A model generated the notes under the pieces. That model saw nothing but the letters and a program-made list of their open reading frames with translations, was not told the DNA's origin and ran no database searches. A DNA stretch of 64,000 nucleotides from NCBI GenBank assembly GCA_050486265.1, contig JBJHCY010000001.1, forward strand, positions 502,291 through 566,290, given 5' to 3'. The stretch comes from SLFH01 sp050486265. Its GTDB lineage: Bacteria > Planctomycetota > Phycisphaerae > Phycisphaerales > UBA1924. Numbering within the stretch: position 1 is the first letter of the stretch; each line of letters opens with the position of its first letter. The position numbers were made by a program, and so were the translations under genes. Below are positions 18,722 through 26,438 of this stretch, piece after piece.

Positions 18722-18841
18722 TGAACATACGGGACAACCCCGCCCCGGACGAGAAAGATCGGCGTCATGCCGATCAAAGACCTTCCTCGTGCCCCGCAGA
18801 CGCGGAGCCCACGTTCAAGCGGCCTGCCTTCGGCAACCGCC

Positions 18842-18870
18842 TTGATAAGTACGGAATATATCTGTATAGT
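18842..18870 (+). promoter_or_regulatory. Near-consensus sigma-70 promoter
   Basis: TTGATA, a 17-base spacer and TATAGT, in a clearly AT-rich patch directly upstream of the nucleotidyltransferase gene. A start site about 7 bases after the -10 box would leave a leader of only about 12 bases before the ATG, with no obvious ribosome site. This is one of the best promoter matches in the window. Confidence 0.75.
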
Positions 18871-18888
18871 CAGGGTTTCATATAGACG

Positions 18889-19449
18889 ATGACTTTAGAC
18901 GCCTCCCAACTCGATCTGTCTCTCCGTGAAACCGGGGAGCGTCTCGCCGCCAGCCGCTCGACGGGGATGGTCCGTCTCTACCTCGTCGGAGGCTCTGCCG
19001 GGCTGCTGAGCGGGTGGCTCTCCGGGGCGCGGTCCACGGGCGATGTCGATATCACCGCGGTCGAGCCCGCAGAGGCATGGGAAGCGGTCACCCGCGCTGC
19101 GGCGGAGGTCGCGGCGGAACTGGGTTTGCCGCCGACTTGGTTGAACGACAAGTGCCGCATGTACGCGTGGTGCCTGCCGCTTGGATGGAAGGAGCGGTGT
19201 GAGCCGCTGAGGACATACGGGCCGTTGGAGGTATGGCGGATCAGTCGGCAGGACTTCATCGCGGCAAAAGCGGTCTCGGCCCCGAACCGACCTCAGGACT
19301 TCGAGGATCTGCTCGCAATGAAGCCGACCGCCGAAGAGCTCGAATTCGTCGGTCGGCACCTCGATCGCCTCGAACAGGAATCGCTCGATCCGGATCAGTC
19401 ATTCGAGGACGCCCGAGCAATCGTCGCATCACTGCGGGATGCATCGTGA
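18889..19449 (+). CDS. Nucleotidyltransferase-fold protein (DUF6036-like)
   Basis: A 186-residue protein with the minimal nucleotidyltransferase core. VRLYLVGGSAGLLSGWLSG is followed by STGDVDITAV, where the Gly-Gly-Ser and Asp-x-Asp pattern corresponds to the catalytic motif of MNT or AbiEii-type enzymes. Later, WRISRQDFIAAKAVSAPNRP and QDFEDLLAMKPT resemble the C-terminal part of DUF6036 nucleotidyltransferases, where a Lys and an Asp-x-x-Asp-Leu are conserved. Such proteins are often toxins or parts of two-gene toxin-antitoxin pairs that modify tRNA or protein. The stop overlaps the next gene's GTG start (GTGA). Its own promoter is strong and the leader very short. Confidence 0.75.
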   Translation: MTLDASQLDLSLRETGERLAASRSTGMVRLYLVGGSAGLLSGWLSGARSTGDVDITAVEPAEAWEAVTRAAAEVAAELGLPPTWLNDKCRMYAWCLPLGWKERCEPLRTYGPLEVWRISRQDFIAAKAVSAPNRPQDFEDLLAMKPTAEELEFVGRHLDRLEQESLDPDQSFEDARAIVASLRDAS

Positions 19450-20183
19450 ACAGCAAGGCCCATGGTAATGTGGAGCGGGACTGGGCTCGCGTGGGTGTGC
19501 TCTTCGGCTGCGAACCGAGCCGGCGCGTCCCCGATCTTGAGCGTCTGCTTCTCGACACGGCACGCAAATGCCCGGACAACGCACGCCTGCTCCCCCTCGC
19601 AGCGACATGGCTCGTTGCGTACGGGCAGTTCGTCGCCCGGCACCGCCTCAAGCGGCTCGTACAAACGGAGCTCGATCCGGAGCCGCAGGCGATCCTCGGC
19701 CTGCTCGTTGAGGAGGCCGTGCGTCACGGGGCGACACGCGAGTTGCTGATCATCTCGGACGAGTGCCGTCCGCTGACGCCGGCGTTGCCGCTGTCCCGGG
19801 CGCAGCGTGACCAGGAATCGCTCGCACGCATTTCCAAGCGGCGAGCCTCGGCGTTGTCACGGAAGTGGGGTGTGCTGACGCCGCAGGTCGAGCCGAAGCC
19901 GGACGCGGTCCGGCCGGTGACCTGGCTGCTCGATCAGAACCCCGAGTATCGCGAGCGGATCATCCGTAAGGGCGACTTGCGGGTCAGCATCATCGAGACG
20001 CTGCGTCGCGATCTTCCCGGGCGGACGGCGGCTTCCGAATCCGCCCTTTCGCGCCTGAGCGGAGCGACGAGAGCCGCGGTTCGCAAAGCCCTCGCGGCAC
20101 TGGAACTCGAAGGCGTCGTGACCGTGGCCGCCGGCAGCTCGAACGACCGGGACCATCCGGTGACACTCAGAAACGCGGCATAA
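19446..20183 (+). CDS. Winged-helix partner protein of the nucleotidyltransferase
   Basis: A 245-residue protein starting at a GTG that overlaps the previous stop; a second in-frame GTG lies 24 bases on. The N-terminal part is helical (LERLLLDTARKCPDNARLLP). The C-terminal 60 residues look like a winged helix: SALSRLSGATRAAVRKALAA, then LELEGVVTVAAGSS and NDRDHPVTL. By context it is probably the cognate antitoxin, regulator or specificity subunit of the nucleotidyltransferase. In AbiE systems the winged-helix antitoxin gene comes first, whereas here it is second, so this may be a different pair type. Function is inferred only from the pairing. Confidence 0.65.
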   Translation: MNSKAHGNVERDWARVGVLFGCEPSRRVPDLERLLLDTARKCPDNARLLPLAATWLVAYGQFVARHRLKRLVQTELDPEPQAILGLLVEEAVRHGATRELLIISDECRPLTPALPLSRAQRDQESLARISKRRASALSRKWGVLTPQVEPKPDAVRPVTWLLDQNPEYRERIIRKGDLRVSIIETLRRDLPGRTAASESALSRLSGATRAAVRKALAALELEGVVTVAAGSSNDRDHPVTLRNAA

Positions 20184-20576
20184 CTGCTGCGGTCGACGCT
20201 GCATCAGCGGAGCACTTCGCGTTTCGCTGATCGCTGCGGCTGCGTCGGGGGAGCCTGAGGGCGGGGTCGTGTGGGTGGAGTGAGTGCAAGGGTAGGGGGG
20301 ATCGGATCGGCCGCAGATATAGCGGGCGGCGAACGCGACTGACTTGGGGCAGGTAACGCAGCGGATTAGTACTGTCTAATACCCGCCGCAGAGAACCTCG
20401 GCGGCGAATCGGCCCGAACACCCCGCCCTGTCAACGCCAACCGGACCGGCCGTAGAAGCCCCCGCCCGCCGCACCACCTCTGCCAGATTGGCGTTCGGCG
20501 TGGAGTGTAGTCGGATGAGAGAGTTGGTTGGATTGAAGTGTTATGTCCAAAAATTGTCAATTGACATCTGTGCGAA
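20184..20576. other. Gap at the boundary between two accessory segments
   Basis: No gene is supported here. The GC content falls from high on the left to near 50 percent on the right, where the low-GC cassette begins. No direct copy of the tRNA-Arg 3' end, no transposase remnant and no clear terminator were found by eye. Confidence 0.4.
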
Positions 20577-21149
20577 CTAACTGGTGTTCGATTGTTTGCA
20601 TTCGCAAACATCGTTGCTCTGCCCGGCAGCATGGCAGCCGATAACCGATGCGAGTGCGGCGGCATCCTTCATTTGATTCTTGGAGAAGCGCCCTGGAGTT
20701 CGGCCCGCCTGAACTAGGATTGAAACCAGAGTCGCAATCGCTTCGCGATCAAACTCGATATCGTAGTGAACATTATTTGCGTGGTGGCACTTAGTGGTCC
20801 CATACGTTCTTTCGATTCGCAAACCTGCCGTGTCGAGTTCATCGGCTTGTATCGGAAGAAAGAGTACTTTGTCCTGGTGGTTTCGCCCTAAAAAAAGCGC
20901 CGTTGTAACGCGATGGAGGTCATGCCTGCTGGTAATCCTAAAAACGCTAATGCCGTGATCGCTTGGCGGGAACAGCTTTGAAAGTATTCGGGACTTTCTC
21001 TCCTCCAGCGTTGAGTCTGGCTTGCCAGTCCAATAGCTATGCGTGTCAAATCTGCGGATGTAGTATGGAGGATTGGTGCTCTCAATCCCTGCGGGTTCGA
21101 AGTCTTCAAGCCCGTCCAAAGCCACTACCCCTCGATGTCGGACAGGCAC
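20577..21149 (-). CDS. Hypothetical protein, third gene of low-GC cassette
   Basis: A 190-residue soluble protein that I do not recognise. It reads FRITSRHDLHRVTTALFLGR, then KVLFLPIQADEL and a His-rich stretch TKCHHANNVHYDIEF. The C-terminus has KNQMKDAAALASVIG and ends CECKQSNTS. The ATG at 21149 overlaps the previous gene by 25 bases; a GTG at 21125 overlaps that gene's TAG stop by one base (TAGTG) and could be the true start. Codon use has many A/T third positions, unlike the chromosome around it, which points to transfer. It lies at the end of a three-gene co-directional unit. Confidence 0.7.
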   Translation of the reverse strand: MPVRHRGVVALDGLEDFEPAGIESTNPPYYIRRFDTHSYWTGKPDSTLEERKSRILSKLFPPSDHGISVFRITSRHDLHRVTTALFLGRNHQDKVLFLPIQADELDTAGLRIERTYGTTKCHHANNVHYDIEFDREAIATLVSILVQAGRTPGRFSKNQMKDAAALASVIGCHAAGQSNDVCECKQSNTS

Positions 21150-21832
21150 TCTTTGGCAAGGAGGCGGAGCGAGTCGTGCTCAGCATTGCTTGACGACAGG
21201 TCTCTCAGGAGTTGTCGCTCAAGCGCTGTATTGATTTCCGCAAGCGACTCGATTGCAGCCTCTTTGGCAGAAAAATTGTCACACTTGGCTGCGCTGTGCA
21301 CAACATGTCTCGATGCGGGATCATGCCGATAGCCGCACGCTCGTACGACAATGTAAACGGCATCATCTCCGTGTGAGTTGAATTTAGAGGCGATGAGAGT
21401 ATGAAGCATGTTGCTTAGATCAACTCGGTCGTCACAAAGAACACTAATTGCATCGCCAATTCTGCCGTCGATAGCAGAGGCGATGGCCTCGTCCACCAAA
21501 ATTGATGCGAGTTGCGATCCGTCGTGCTGCTTTGCGATATCCGTTGTTATGAACTCGCGCAGATGTGCCTTCTTGTGATCTGCTGCTTTGAGGTAGGTCC
21601 TGACAAGCCCTCGAAACTCTTTGTCGTCGAGTATGGGTGGAGCATCGGCTTCTGTAGAGTCGAGCGCAGCGTCGGTGCTCGGACTCCCGGTCGTCTCGGA
21701 TGAATCGGGGCTTCTCGGTGGCGAATCTGAGCGAGAGGCACTGCTGAACAAAGCATCTTCGCCCAAAAAAACAGGATTGCTCTGCGAGAGGATTTGTGCT
21801 GTTTGTGCTTCTGTGATATCGCAGGTTGTCAC
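21125..21832 (-). CDS. Hypothetical protein, second gene of low-GC cassette
   Basis: A 235-residue protein of unknown function. The first 75 residues are Ser/Thr/Pro/Asp-rich and probably disordered (SASRSDSPPRSPDSSETTG). Residues about 80-235 look all-helical: EFRGLVRTYLKAADHKKAH, a long middle helix set, and DSLRLLAKECLSDIEG at the end, reminiscent of a HEAT-like or helical scaffold domain. The start is a GTG overlapping the previous TGA (GTGA), and the frame extends 54 bases further upstream without a better start. Base composition is near 50 percent GC. It has no catalytic motif that I can see. Confidence 0.7.
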   Translation of the reverse strand: MTTCDITEAQTAQILSQSNPVFLGEDALFSSASRSDSPPRSPDSSETTGSPSTDAALDSTEADAPPILDDKEFRGLVRTYLKAADHKKAHLREFITTDIAKQHDGSQLASILVDEAIASAIDGRIGDAISVLCDDRVDLSNMLHTLIASKFNSHGDDAVYIVVRACGYRHDPASRHVVHSAAKCDNFSAKEAAIESLAEINTALERQLLRDLSSSNAEHDSLRLLAKECLSDIEG

Positions 21833-22473
21833 TGTGTAGCCTCCTGGCCAGCAACCAATCTGACGATTGATCGCAGTCGATTCCAATGCGCGTCGAAGTT
21901 TTTGATGGCTTCGGCAATTGTATCTTTCGCGGTCTCTGCGTCTGACCGTTTCAGTCCTTTGTGAAAATTAGCGTCTAGGGTGACTTCTGCTTCAGTAGCG
22001 CTCAGGGTGAGGTTGATCTGGGTGCCATCATCTAGGCTTCCGCGGGTGACAGCGGTTGAAGAGATGACTTTGCCAACGAGGTTTTGAGCGCGATCCTGGT
22101 TGGGCAACTGCGGAACATCACTCTTCCAACTTGTGCGATCGCATCGGAGCTTGAAGTTGATCCCTACGGCCCTGACGGGAGTGTGTGGGAGAAGCTCAAG
22201 TAGCTTGGTGAACTTGTCTGCTGGGGACTGAGCAGTGTTAGATCCAATGAGCACGCGGTCGAAAGACACTTCCCATCGCTCCCCATCAAGTTTGAAGCGA
22301 ATCATCTTGGGAGCGCCAGGTGAGAACTGTGAGATCCCGTGTTCGAAGAGCGTCTCGACCAACACTTCATCGGGTCTCTCGTCGACAACCTTTTGTCGGT
22401 TCAGCCACGCCGGTACGATGATGTTGGGATTGAACCCTCCCACCAGCACGATGTTGGAATCAATTAGGCGCAT
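21829..22473 (-). CDS. Hypothetical protein, first gene of low-GC cassette
   Basis: A 214-residue protein of unknown function. It begins MRLIDSNIVLVGGFNPNIIV and continues PAWLNRQKVV, a start reminiscent of uncharacterised proteins with an N-F-N-P-x-I-x-x-P-A-W signature. The centre has RFKLDGERWEVSFDRVLI and VRAVGINFKLRCD, which look like beta strands. The C-terminal 60 residues are helical (KNFDAHWNRLRSIVRLV). A GGGAAAG-like ribosome site lies just upstream of the ATG. It is the promoter-proximal gene of the cassette and its start is about 220 bases from the 3' end of tRNA-Arg. Confidence 0.7.
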   Translation of the reverse strand: MRLIDSNIVLVGGFNPNIIVPAWLNRQKVVDERPDEVLVETLFEHGISQFSPGAPKMIRFKLDGERWEVSFDRVLIGSNTAQSPADKFTKLLELLPHTPVRAVGINFKLRCDRTSWKSDVPQLPNQDRAQNLVGKVISSTAVTRGSLDDGTQINLTLSATEAEVTLDANFHKGLKRSDAETAKDTIAEAIKNFDAHWNRLRSIVRLVAGQEATQ

Positions 22474-22694
22474 GGCTTCTTTCCCTACTCAGTGCGAGAG
22501 GAAGTTACCGTGATGGCGGCACTCTTGCACACCGCATCGTCATACGACAGGGTGTACGCTAACAGTTTGCGCGGGTTTTCTGATAAGTCACGAATTCGGG
22601 GAAGGGCGCGAAGCCCGACTTGCCGAACGCTAACAGATGCCACACGGTTGACGAGTTATCGGTACGCCTCCCGGGCACGATCTGGCGTTCAAAA

Positions 22695-22768
22695 CACGGG
22701 CGGAAGGATTCGAACCCTCAACCTCCTGATCCGTAGTCAGGTGCTCTATCCAGTTGAGCTACGCCCGC
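22695..22768 (-). tRNA. tRNA-Arg (anticodon ACG)
   Basis: Reading the minus strand, the acceptor stem GCGGGCG pairs with CGCCCGT (one G-U at the end). The D arm GTAGCTCAACTGGATAGAGC, anticodon stem CCTGA/TCAGG with loop CTACGGA, and T arm GAGGGTTCGAATCCTTC are all present. The anticodon ACG reads CGU, and through inosine also CGC and CGA. No CCA is encoded; the discriminator is G. A low-GC cassette begins just downstream of its 3' end, the classic side for island insertion. Confidence 0.95.
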
Positions 22769-22972
22769 AGTCGCCCGGAGGTTAGGAGGGGTGGAGGGCG
22801 CGGGCAAGCGGAGGCACGCCGGGGGGTTGATTTCCGCGGCTCTCAGGGCAATCATCAGGGCCCGGGGTCAGGCCCCGGGGCTGTTCTGTCGGCGGCATGG
22901 GCCGCACTGCAAGACACATCCCGGCCCGCGGCCAGACCGGCCGCCGCGGCCTGCACGAAAGGTTCGGCATCG

Positions 22973-23242
22973 ATGGCGCACTCTCGGTCGGCGAAGAAGA
23001 GGATCCGCCAGAACATCAAGCACCGCTCGCGCAACCGCTGGCGTCTGCGGGCCATGCGTCAGGCGATGCGTTCGTTCAACGAGAACCTCGCCGCCGGCAA
23101 GGTCGAGGAGACCCGCGAGGCCCTGCACACCTGCCAGAAGGTCATCGATCGGTCCGCCCAGAAGGGCGTGATCCACAAGAACCAGGCCGCACGCCGCAAG
23201 AGCCGCATGGTCGCACGGTTCAAGGCCCTCCAGAACGGCTGA
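22973..23242 (+). CDS. rpsT: 30S ribosomal protein S20
   Basis: An 89-residue, highly basic three-helix protein that binds 16S rRNA in the small subunit. It opens MAHSRSAKKRIRQNIKHR, the family signature, and contains KVIDRSAQKGVIHKNQAARR and KSRMVARFKAL near the end. The ATG was chosen on the conserved N-terminus; the frame is open for 219 bases upstream, across a region that is not S20-like. A terminator follows. Confidence 0.97.
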   Translation: MAHSRSAKKRIRQNIKHRSRNRWRLRAMRQAMRSFNENLAAGKVEETREALHTCQKVIDRSAQKGVIHKNQAARRKSRMVARFKALQNG

Positions 23243-23282
23243 GCCGCCCGGCCTCCCGAGGCCCTCAACCAGCTTTCCCTCC

Positions 23283-23306
23283 AGCAGCCCCGCCCGGGGC
23301 TGCTTT
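23283..23306 (+). terminator. Terminator after rpsT
   Basis: A near-perfect palindrome AGCAGCCCCG-CC-CGGGGCTGCT followed by TTTGC, 40 bases after the rpsT stop. The T-run is short, but the stem is very stable. Confidence 0.7.
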
Positions 23307-23406
23307 GCTGCGCACGCCGCACCTGTACTCGCCAGCCCGCCCCAGGCATCGCCATCGCTGTCGTTGCGGCGTTCAGACCCGCCGATCGCCGATTAGAGTC
23401 CCCGCA

Positions 23407-24246
23407 GTGTCCCGCCCCCGTTCCAATTCATCCGGCGGCAGATCCAAAGCCCGAAGCCCCGCCAGATCCTCCCCCCCCAAGGCCGCAGCGGGTTCCGCGG
23501 GCCAGGCGCCCGCCGAAGGCCCGCCCGGCTACGCGGCCTATTCCAAGCGCCCCTTGCACATCCTCGCTTTCCTCGCCCCGCTCCTGGTGCTCTACGAGTT
23601 CGGGTCGATCTTCCTGCTCTCGACCGGCGACGGCGTCGGCGTGCAGCTCCGGGCGCCGCAGGTCATGGGCCGCGTCTTCGAGTCGCTCGGGGTCGCCTCG
23701 GTCCACCTGCCGGCGATCGCCCTGGTCGTCGTCCTGCTGGCGTGGCACCTGCTCAAGGGCCACCCCTGGCGGATCCGGCCCGGCGTGCTGGTGAAGATGG
23801 CCGGGGAGTCGCTGATCTGGACCGTCCCGCTGCTCGCCCTGTCGGTTGTGCTTTTCGCCCCGGTCGCGCTGGCGGCCCGCGAACCGAGCTCGCTCTGGGA
23901 GCTGCCGTGGTTCAGCCGCCTGATCATCTCGATCGGGGCCGGGCTCTACGAAGAGATGCTCTTCCGCCTGATCCTCATCACGCTGCTGCACGCCCTCCTG
24001 GTCGATCTCCTGGGCATGGGCGATCTTCTGGGCAAGGCGATCGCCGTCGTCGCCAGCGCCCTGGCGTTCGCGGCGATCCACGAGCCCGTCGAAGGCCCCG
24101 ACGCCTGGCGCCTGCGGAGCTACTACTTCCTCACCGGCATCTACTTCGGGGTTCTGTTCGTGCAGCGGGGGCTCGGCATCGCGGTGGGGGCCCACGCCCT
24201 CTACGACGCGATCGTGCTCCTGGCGCCCCCCGGAAGCGGCGAGTGA
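23407..24246 (+). CDS. CPBP-family intramembrane glutamic protease
   Basis: A 279-residue membrane protein of the CAAX protease and bacteriocin-processing (CPBP) family. The catalytic Glu-Glu-x-x-x-Arg is visible in GLYEEMLFRLILITLL, followed by the family histidine in AFAAIHEPVEG and a second histidine motif in GAHALYDAIVLL. The first 45 residues are Ser/Pro/Ala-rich and cytoplasmic (SGGRSKARSPARSSPP). Five or six hydrophobic helices follow. The start is the GTG just downstream of a short gap after the rpsT terminator, since upstream residues in the same frame are low-complexity. In bacteria these proteases process or mature membrane substrates; the substrate is unknown. Confidence 0.88.
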   Translation: MSRPRSNSSGGRSKARSPARSSPPKAAAGSAGQAPAEGPPGYAAYSKRPLHILAFLAPLLVLYEFGSIFLLSTGDGVGVQLRAPQVMGRVFESLGVASVHLPAIALVVVLLAWHLLKGHPWRIRPGVLVKMAGESLIWTVPLLALSVVLFAPVALAAREPSSLWELPWFSRLIISIGAGLYEEMLFRLILITLLHALLVDLLGMGDLLGKAIAVVASALAFAAIHEPVEGPDAWRLRSYYFLTGIYFGVLFVQRGLGIAVGAHALYDAIVLLAPPGSGE

Positions 24247-24416
24247 CCCGAGAATGATCGGACCAAACACCAGAGTGGTATCGGTATTTGACCGAAGCTA
24301 GACTCATAGACGGCAGCGCGAGCGTCGGCCGCGATTGCCCGACGGTTGGAACTCCGGTCCCCGATGGCCCAGAACCGGGCGGCGGACCACAGAGCCTCGA
24401 CGGCAGGGGTGCGACA

Positions 24417-24716
24417 GTGGGACTCGATGTTGCGATCGACGAGCTGTACGCCAGCGGTTGGTCCGCCTTGGACACCCAGGGCTGCGGCCATCACGACGAC
24501 GGGCGTTTCTTCCCCGGGATCGATCGGATCTGCGAGGAGTTCCGCACCCTGGGCTACACCCTGACCCTCCGCCATGTGCAGCTCTTCGACTGCTACCGGG
24601 CGGAGTGGACCGACGAGCAGGGGCGCGCCATGGGCGCCGTCGTCGGCCAGACCGAGACCGAGGCGGCCGTCTACGCCCTCTCGCAGGTCCGCAGGGCGGC
24701 GCTGGTCGCACGCTGA
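24417..24716 (+). CDS. Small conserved-looking protein of unknown function
   Basis: A 99-residue protein starting at GTG (VGLDVAIDELYASGWSALD), with AGGGG about 7 bases upstream. It includes GCGHHDDGRFFPGIDRIC and LRHVQLFDCYRAEWTDEQG, and ends with TETEAAVYALSQVRRAAL. The fold looks like alternating alpha and beta. Cys, His-His and a second Cys could form a metal site, but this is only a suggestion. The open frame upstream (24288-24416) is Gly/Pro/Asp-rich and not convincing. No family is recognised. Confidence 0.65.
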   Translation: MGLDVAIDELYASGWSALDTQGCGHHDDGRFFPGIDRICEEFRTLGYTLTLRHVQLFDCYRAEWTDEQGRAMGAVVGQTETEAAVYALSQVRRAALVAR

Positions 24717-24830
24717 GGCCGAAACACGAAATCCGCGTTCCGCCAGCGTGAAATCCGCGTTGAACCGGGCTACAGATATGCCCCTCCCGGACGCGAGTCC
24801 GGGCGGGTGGCGAAACGATCGATCCTGATT

Positions 24831-24905
24831 GGCCCCATCGTCTAGTCAGGTCCAGGACGCCAGGTTCTCATCCTGGAAACCGGGGTTCGAATCCCCGTGG
24901 GGTCA
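24831..24905 (+). tRNA. tRNA-Glu (anticodon CTC)
   Basis: Acceptor stem GGCCCCA pairs with TGGGGTC (one G-U), discriminator A. The anticodon stem CCAGG/CCTGG closes loop TTCTCAT with anticodon CTC, which reads GAG. The T arm is CGGGGTTCGAATCCCCG. CCA is not encoded. The D arm reads TCTAGTCAGGTCCAGGA. A strong terminator follows 10 bases later. Confidence 0.95.
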
Positions 24906-24914
24906 TTTCAGCAA

Positions 24915-24949
24915 AAGACGACGCGCTCCGGCGCGTCGTCTTGCTTTTT
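24915..24949 (+). terminator. Terminator after tRNA-Glu
   Basis: An 11-bp stem AGACGACGCGC/GCGCGTCGTCT with loop TCCG, followed by TTGCTTTTT. On the minus strand the stem is followed by TTTTGC, so it may also serve the converging peroxiredoxin gene, whose stop is 23 bases further on. Confidence 0.85.
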
Positions 24950-24971
24950 GGCTGCTCTGCAAGGCCCGTGC

Positions 24972-25448
24972 TCACCCCGCCTGCGCCAGCACATCGTCCC
25001 ACGCCATCGCCTCGCCCGGCGGGCGGCCCTGCGACCACTTCACCTTGCCCGAGCGGTCGATCACCACCGTCCCGCGGCTGGCGACATGCAGGTCCGGCCA
25101 GTACAGCCCGTAGGCCTTGCACACCTTCCGGTGCATGTCCGCCAGCAGCGTCTGCTTGAGGCCCATCTGTTCGGCCCAGGCGTTCAGGGCGGCGAACGAG
25201 TCGCAGGAGATCCCCACGACCGTCGCGCCCTTGGCCTTCCAGGCCTCGATCTCGTCGTTGACGCACTTCATCTCCGTCCCGCAGACATCCGTGAACGCGA
25301 ACGGGAAGAAGCAGAGCACGACGCCGCCCTGCTTGAGTGCGTCGGAGAGCTTCCATTCGTTGCGGTGCTGGTCGAGCAGTGTGAAGTCGGGGGCGTCTTC
25401 GCCGGGCCGGATCAGCTCGGCCCGCTCGGGGAGGGACTGGTTCTGCAT
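24972..25448 (-). CDS. Peroxiredoxin (AhpE/Bcp-like)
   Basis: A 158-residue thiol peroxidase that reduces hydrogen peroxide or organic hydroperoxides. The active site is FPFAFTDVCGTEMKC, with the peroxidatic cysteine in the T/S-x-x-C context and an upstream PDFTLLDQHRNEWKLS. A further cysteine occurs four residues later and others in VGISCDS and HRKVCKAYG, so a two-cysteine mechanism is possible. The arginine and GTVVIDRSGKV are typical. Start chosen at the ATG with CAGGAGCAACAG just upstream. It converges on tRNA-Glu. Confidence 0.9.
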   Translation of the reverse strand: MQNQSLPERAELIRPGEDAPDFTLLDQHRNEWKLSDALKQGGVVLCFFPFAFTDVCGTEMKCVNDEIEAWKAKGATVVGISCDSFAALNAWAEQMGLKQTLLADMHRKVCKAYGLYWPDLHVASRGTVVIDRSGKVKWSQGRPPGEAMAWDDVLAQAG

Positions 25449-25561
25449 CTGTTGCTCCTGGGCGCGCCGGCTGCGGGCCGGGACGCGCGGCGGTATGCTA
25501 TCGCAGGACCGTCGTCGCGGCCTTGGGAAGCCCGACGGCCTCACGGATGGAGGGCCGATCC

Positions 25562-26344
25562 ATGACGGAAGTGGCCACGCTCCAAGAGCGTTACGCCGAA
25601 GTGACCGGGCGCATCGCCGACGCCGCGCAGCGGGCCGGCAGACGCCCGCAGGATGTGATCCTCGTCGCGGTGACCAAGTACGCCGAGCCCGACCAGATCA
25701 AGGCCCTCGTCGAGATGGGCCACCGCCACCTCGGCGAGAGCCAGGCCCAACAGATCGAGCAGCGGGCCGCGATCATCGACGAGTACGCCCAGAGGCTCCG
25801 CCTCCTCGAGCGGACGCGTCGGAGCAACATCGCCGAGATCGATCCCTCGCTGCTCCCGGCGGAAAGCGACGATCCGGTCCGCTGGCACATGATCGGGCAC
25901 CTCCAGCGCAACAAGGCCAAGAAGATCGCGCCGCTCGTGCGCCTCGTTCACTCGGTCGACTCGCTCCGGCTCGCCGAGGAGCTCCAGCAGATCGGCCTGA
26001 AGAAGGACATCGACATCGAGGTGCTCGTTCAGGTCGATTGCGCAGGCGAGGACACCAAGCACGGCTGCCCGCTGCCGGCCGCCTTCCCGCTGGCCGAGCA
26101 GATCGAGACGATGGCCCATGTGCATGTCCGGGGCCTGATGACCATGGCCCCGCACACCGACAACCCCGAGGACGCGCGCCCGGTCTTCGCACGCTGCCGC
26201 GAGCTGTTCGACGAGATCAAGACGACCGGCATCGGCGAGGGGAAGTTCAACCTGCTCTCGATGGGGATGACCGCCGACTACGAGGTCGGCATCGAGGAAG
26301 GCGCGAACATCGTCCGCGTCGGCTCGGCCCTCTTCGGGTCCTAG
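25562..26344 (+). CDS. yggS: PLP homeostasis protein (YggS/PLPBP family)
   Basis: A 260-residue single-domain alpha/beta barrel that binds pyridoxal phosphate through a lysine and controls vitamin B6 and amino-acid pools without known catalysis. The lysine is in ILVAVTKYAEPDQI, and other landmarks are MGHRHLGESQAQQI, WHMIGHLQRNKAKKI and LSMGMTADYEVGIEEG. The family is usually about 230 residues; here an insertion of roughly 30 residues lies between ESQAQQ and WHMIG (LLERTRRSNIAEIDPSLLP region). The ATG follows GGAGGG at the right spacing. It converges on the amidase gene, separated by a terminator. Confidence 0.92.
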   Translation: MTEVATLQERYAEVTGRIADAAQRAGRRPQDVILVAVTKYAEPDQIKALVEMGHRHLGESQAQQIEQRAAIIDEYAQRLRLLERTRRSNIAEIDPSLLPAESDDPVRWHMIGHLQRNKAKKIAPLVRLVHSVDSLRLAEELQQIGLKKDIDIEVLVQVDCAGEDTKHGCPLPAAFPLAEQIETMAHVHVRGLMTMAPHTDNPEDARPVFARCRELFDEIKTTGIGEGKFNLLSMGMTADYEVGIEEGANIVRVGSALFGS

Positions 26345-26378
26345 ACGATCAGCTCGAACAGGTTCAGCCGCAGAGATA

Positions 26379-26404
26379 AACAGCCCCGCCGATGCGGGGC
26401 TGTT
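26379..26404. terminator. Bidirectional terminator
   Basis: An 11-bp perfect stem AACAGCCCCGC/GCGGGGCTGTT with loop CGAT between the convergent yggS and amidase genes. TTCATTG follows on the plus side and TTTATCTC on the minus side. Confidence 0.8.
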
Positions 26405-26438
26405 CATTGAGGGCTGCGAGAATCGAGTGCGGCTCGCT

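Noticed and set aside
16388..18724. A 778-codon open frame on the plus strand, antisense to the carboxylase and antiporter genes
   Set aside because: It is the mirror of two strongly supported minus-strand genes in a high-GC genome. The translation is Arg/Pro/His-rich with no domain, and it ignores the gene boundary.
20184..22694. A duplicated tRNA-Arg 3' end flanking the low-GC cassette (island att site)
   Set aside because: I searched by eye for copies of the tRNA 3' segment (AAGGATTCGAA and its complement) near 20184-20577 and found none, so the island claim rests on composition and position only.
24728..24803. A 12-base direct repeat (GAAATCCGCGTT, twice, 22 bases apart) and a small GCGA-loop hairpin upstream of tRNA-Glu
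   Set aside because: Too short to call an operator, promoter element or mobile-element end; probably leader structure or chance.
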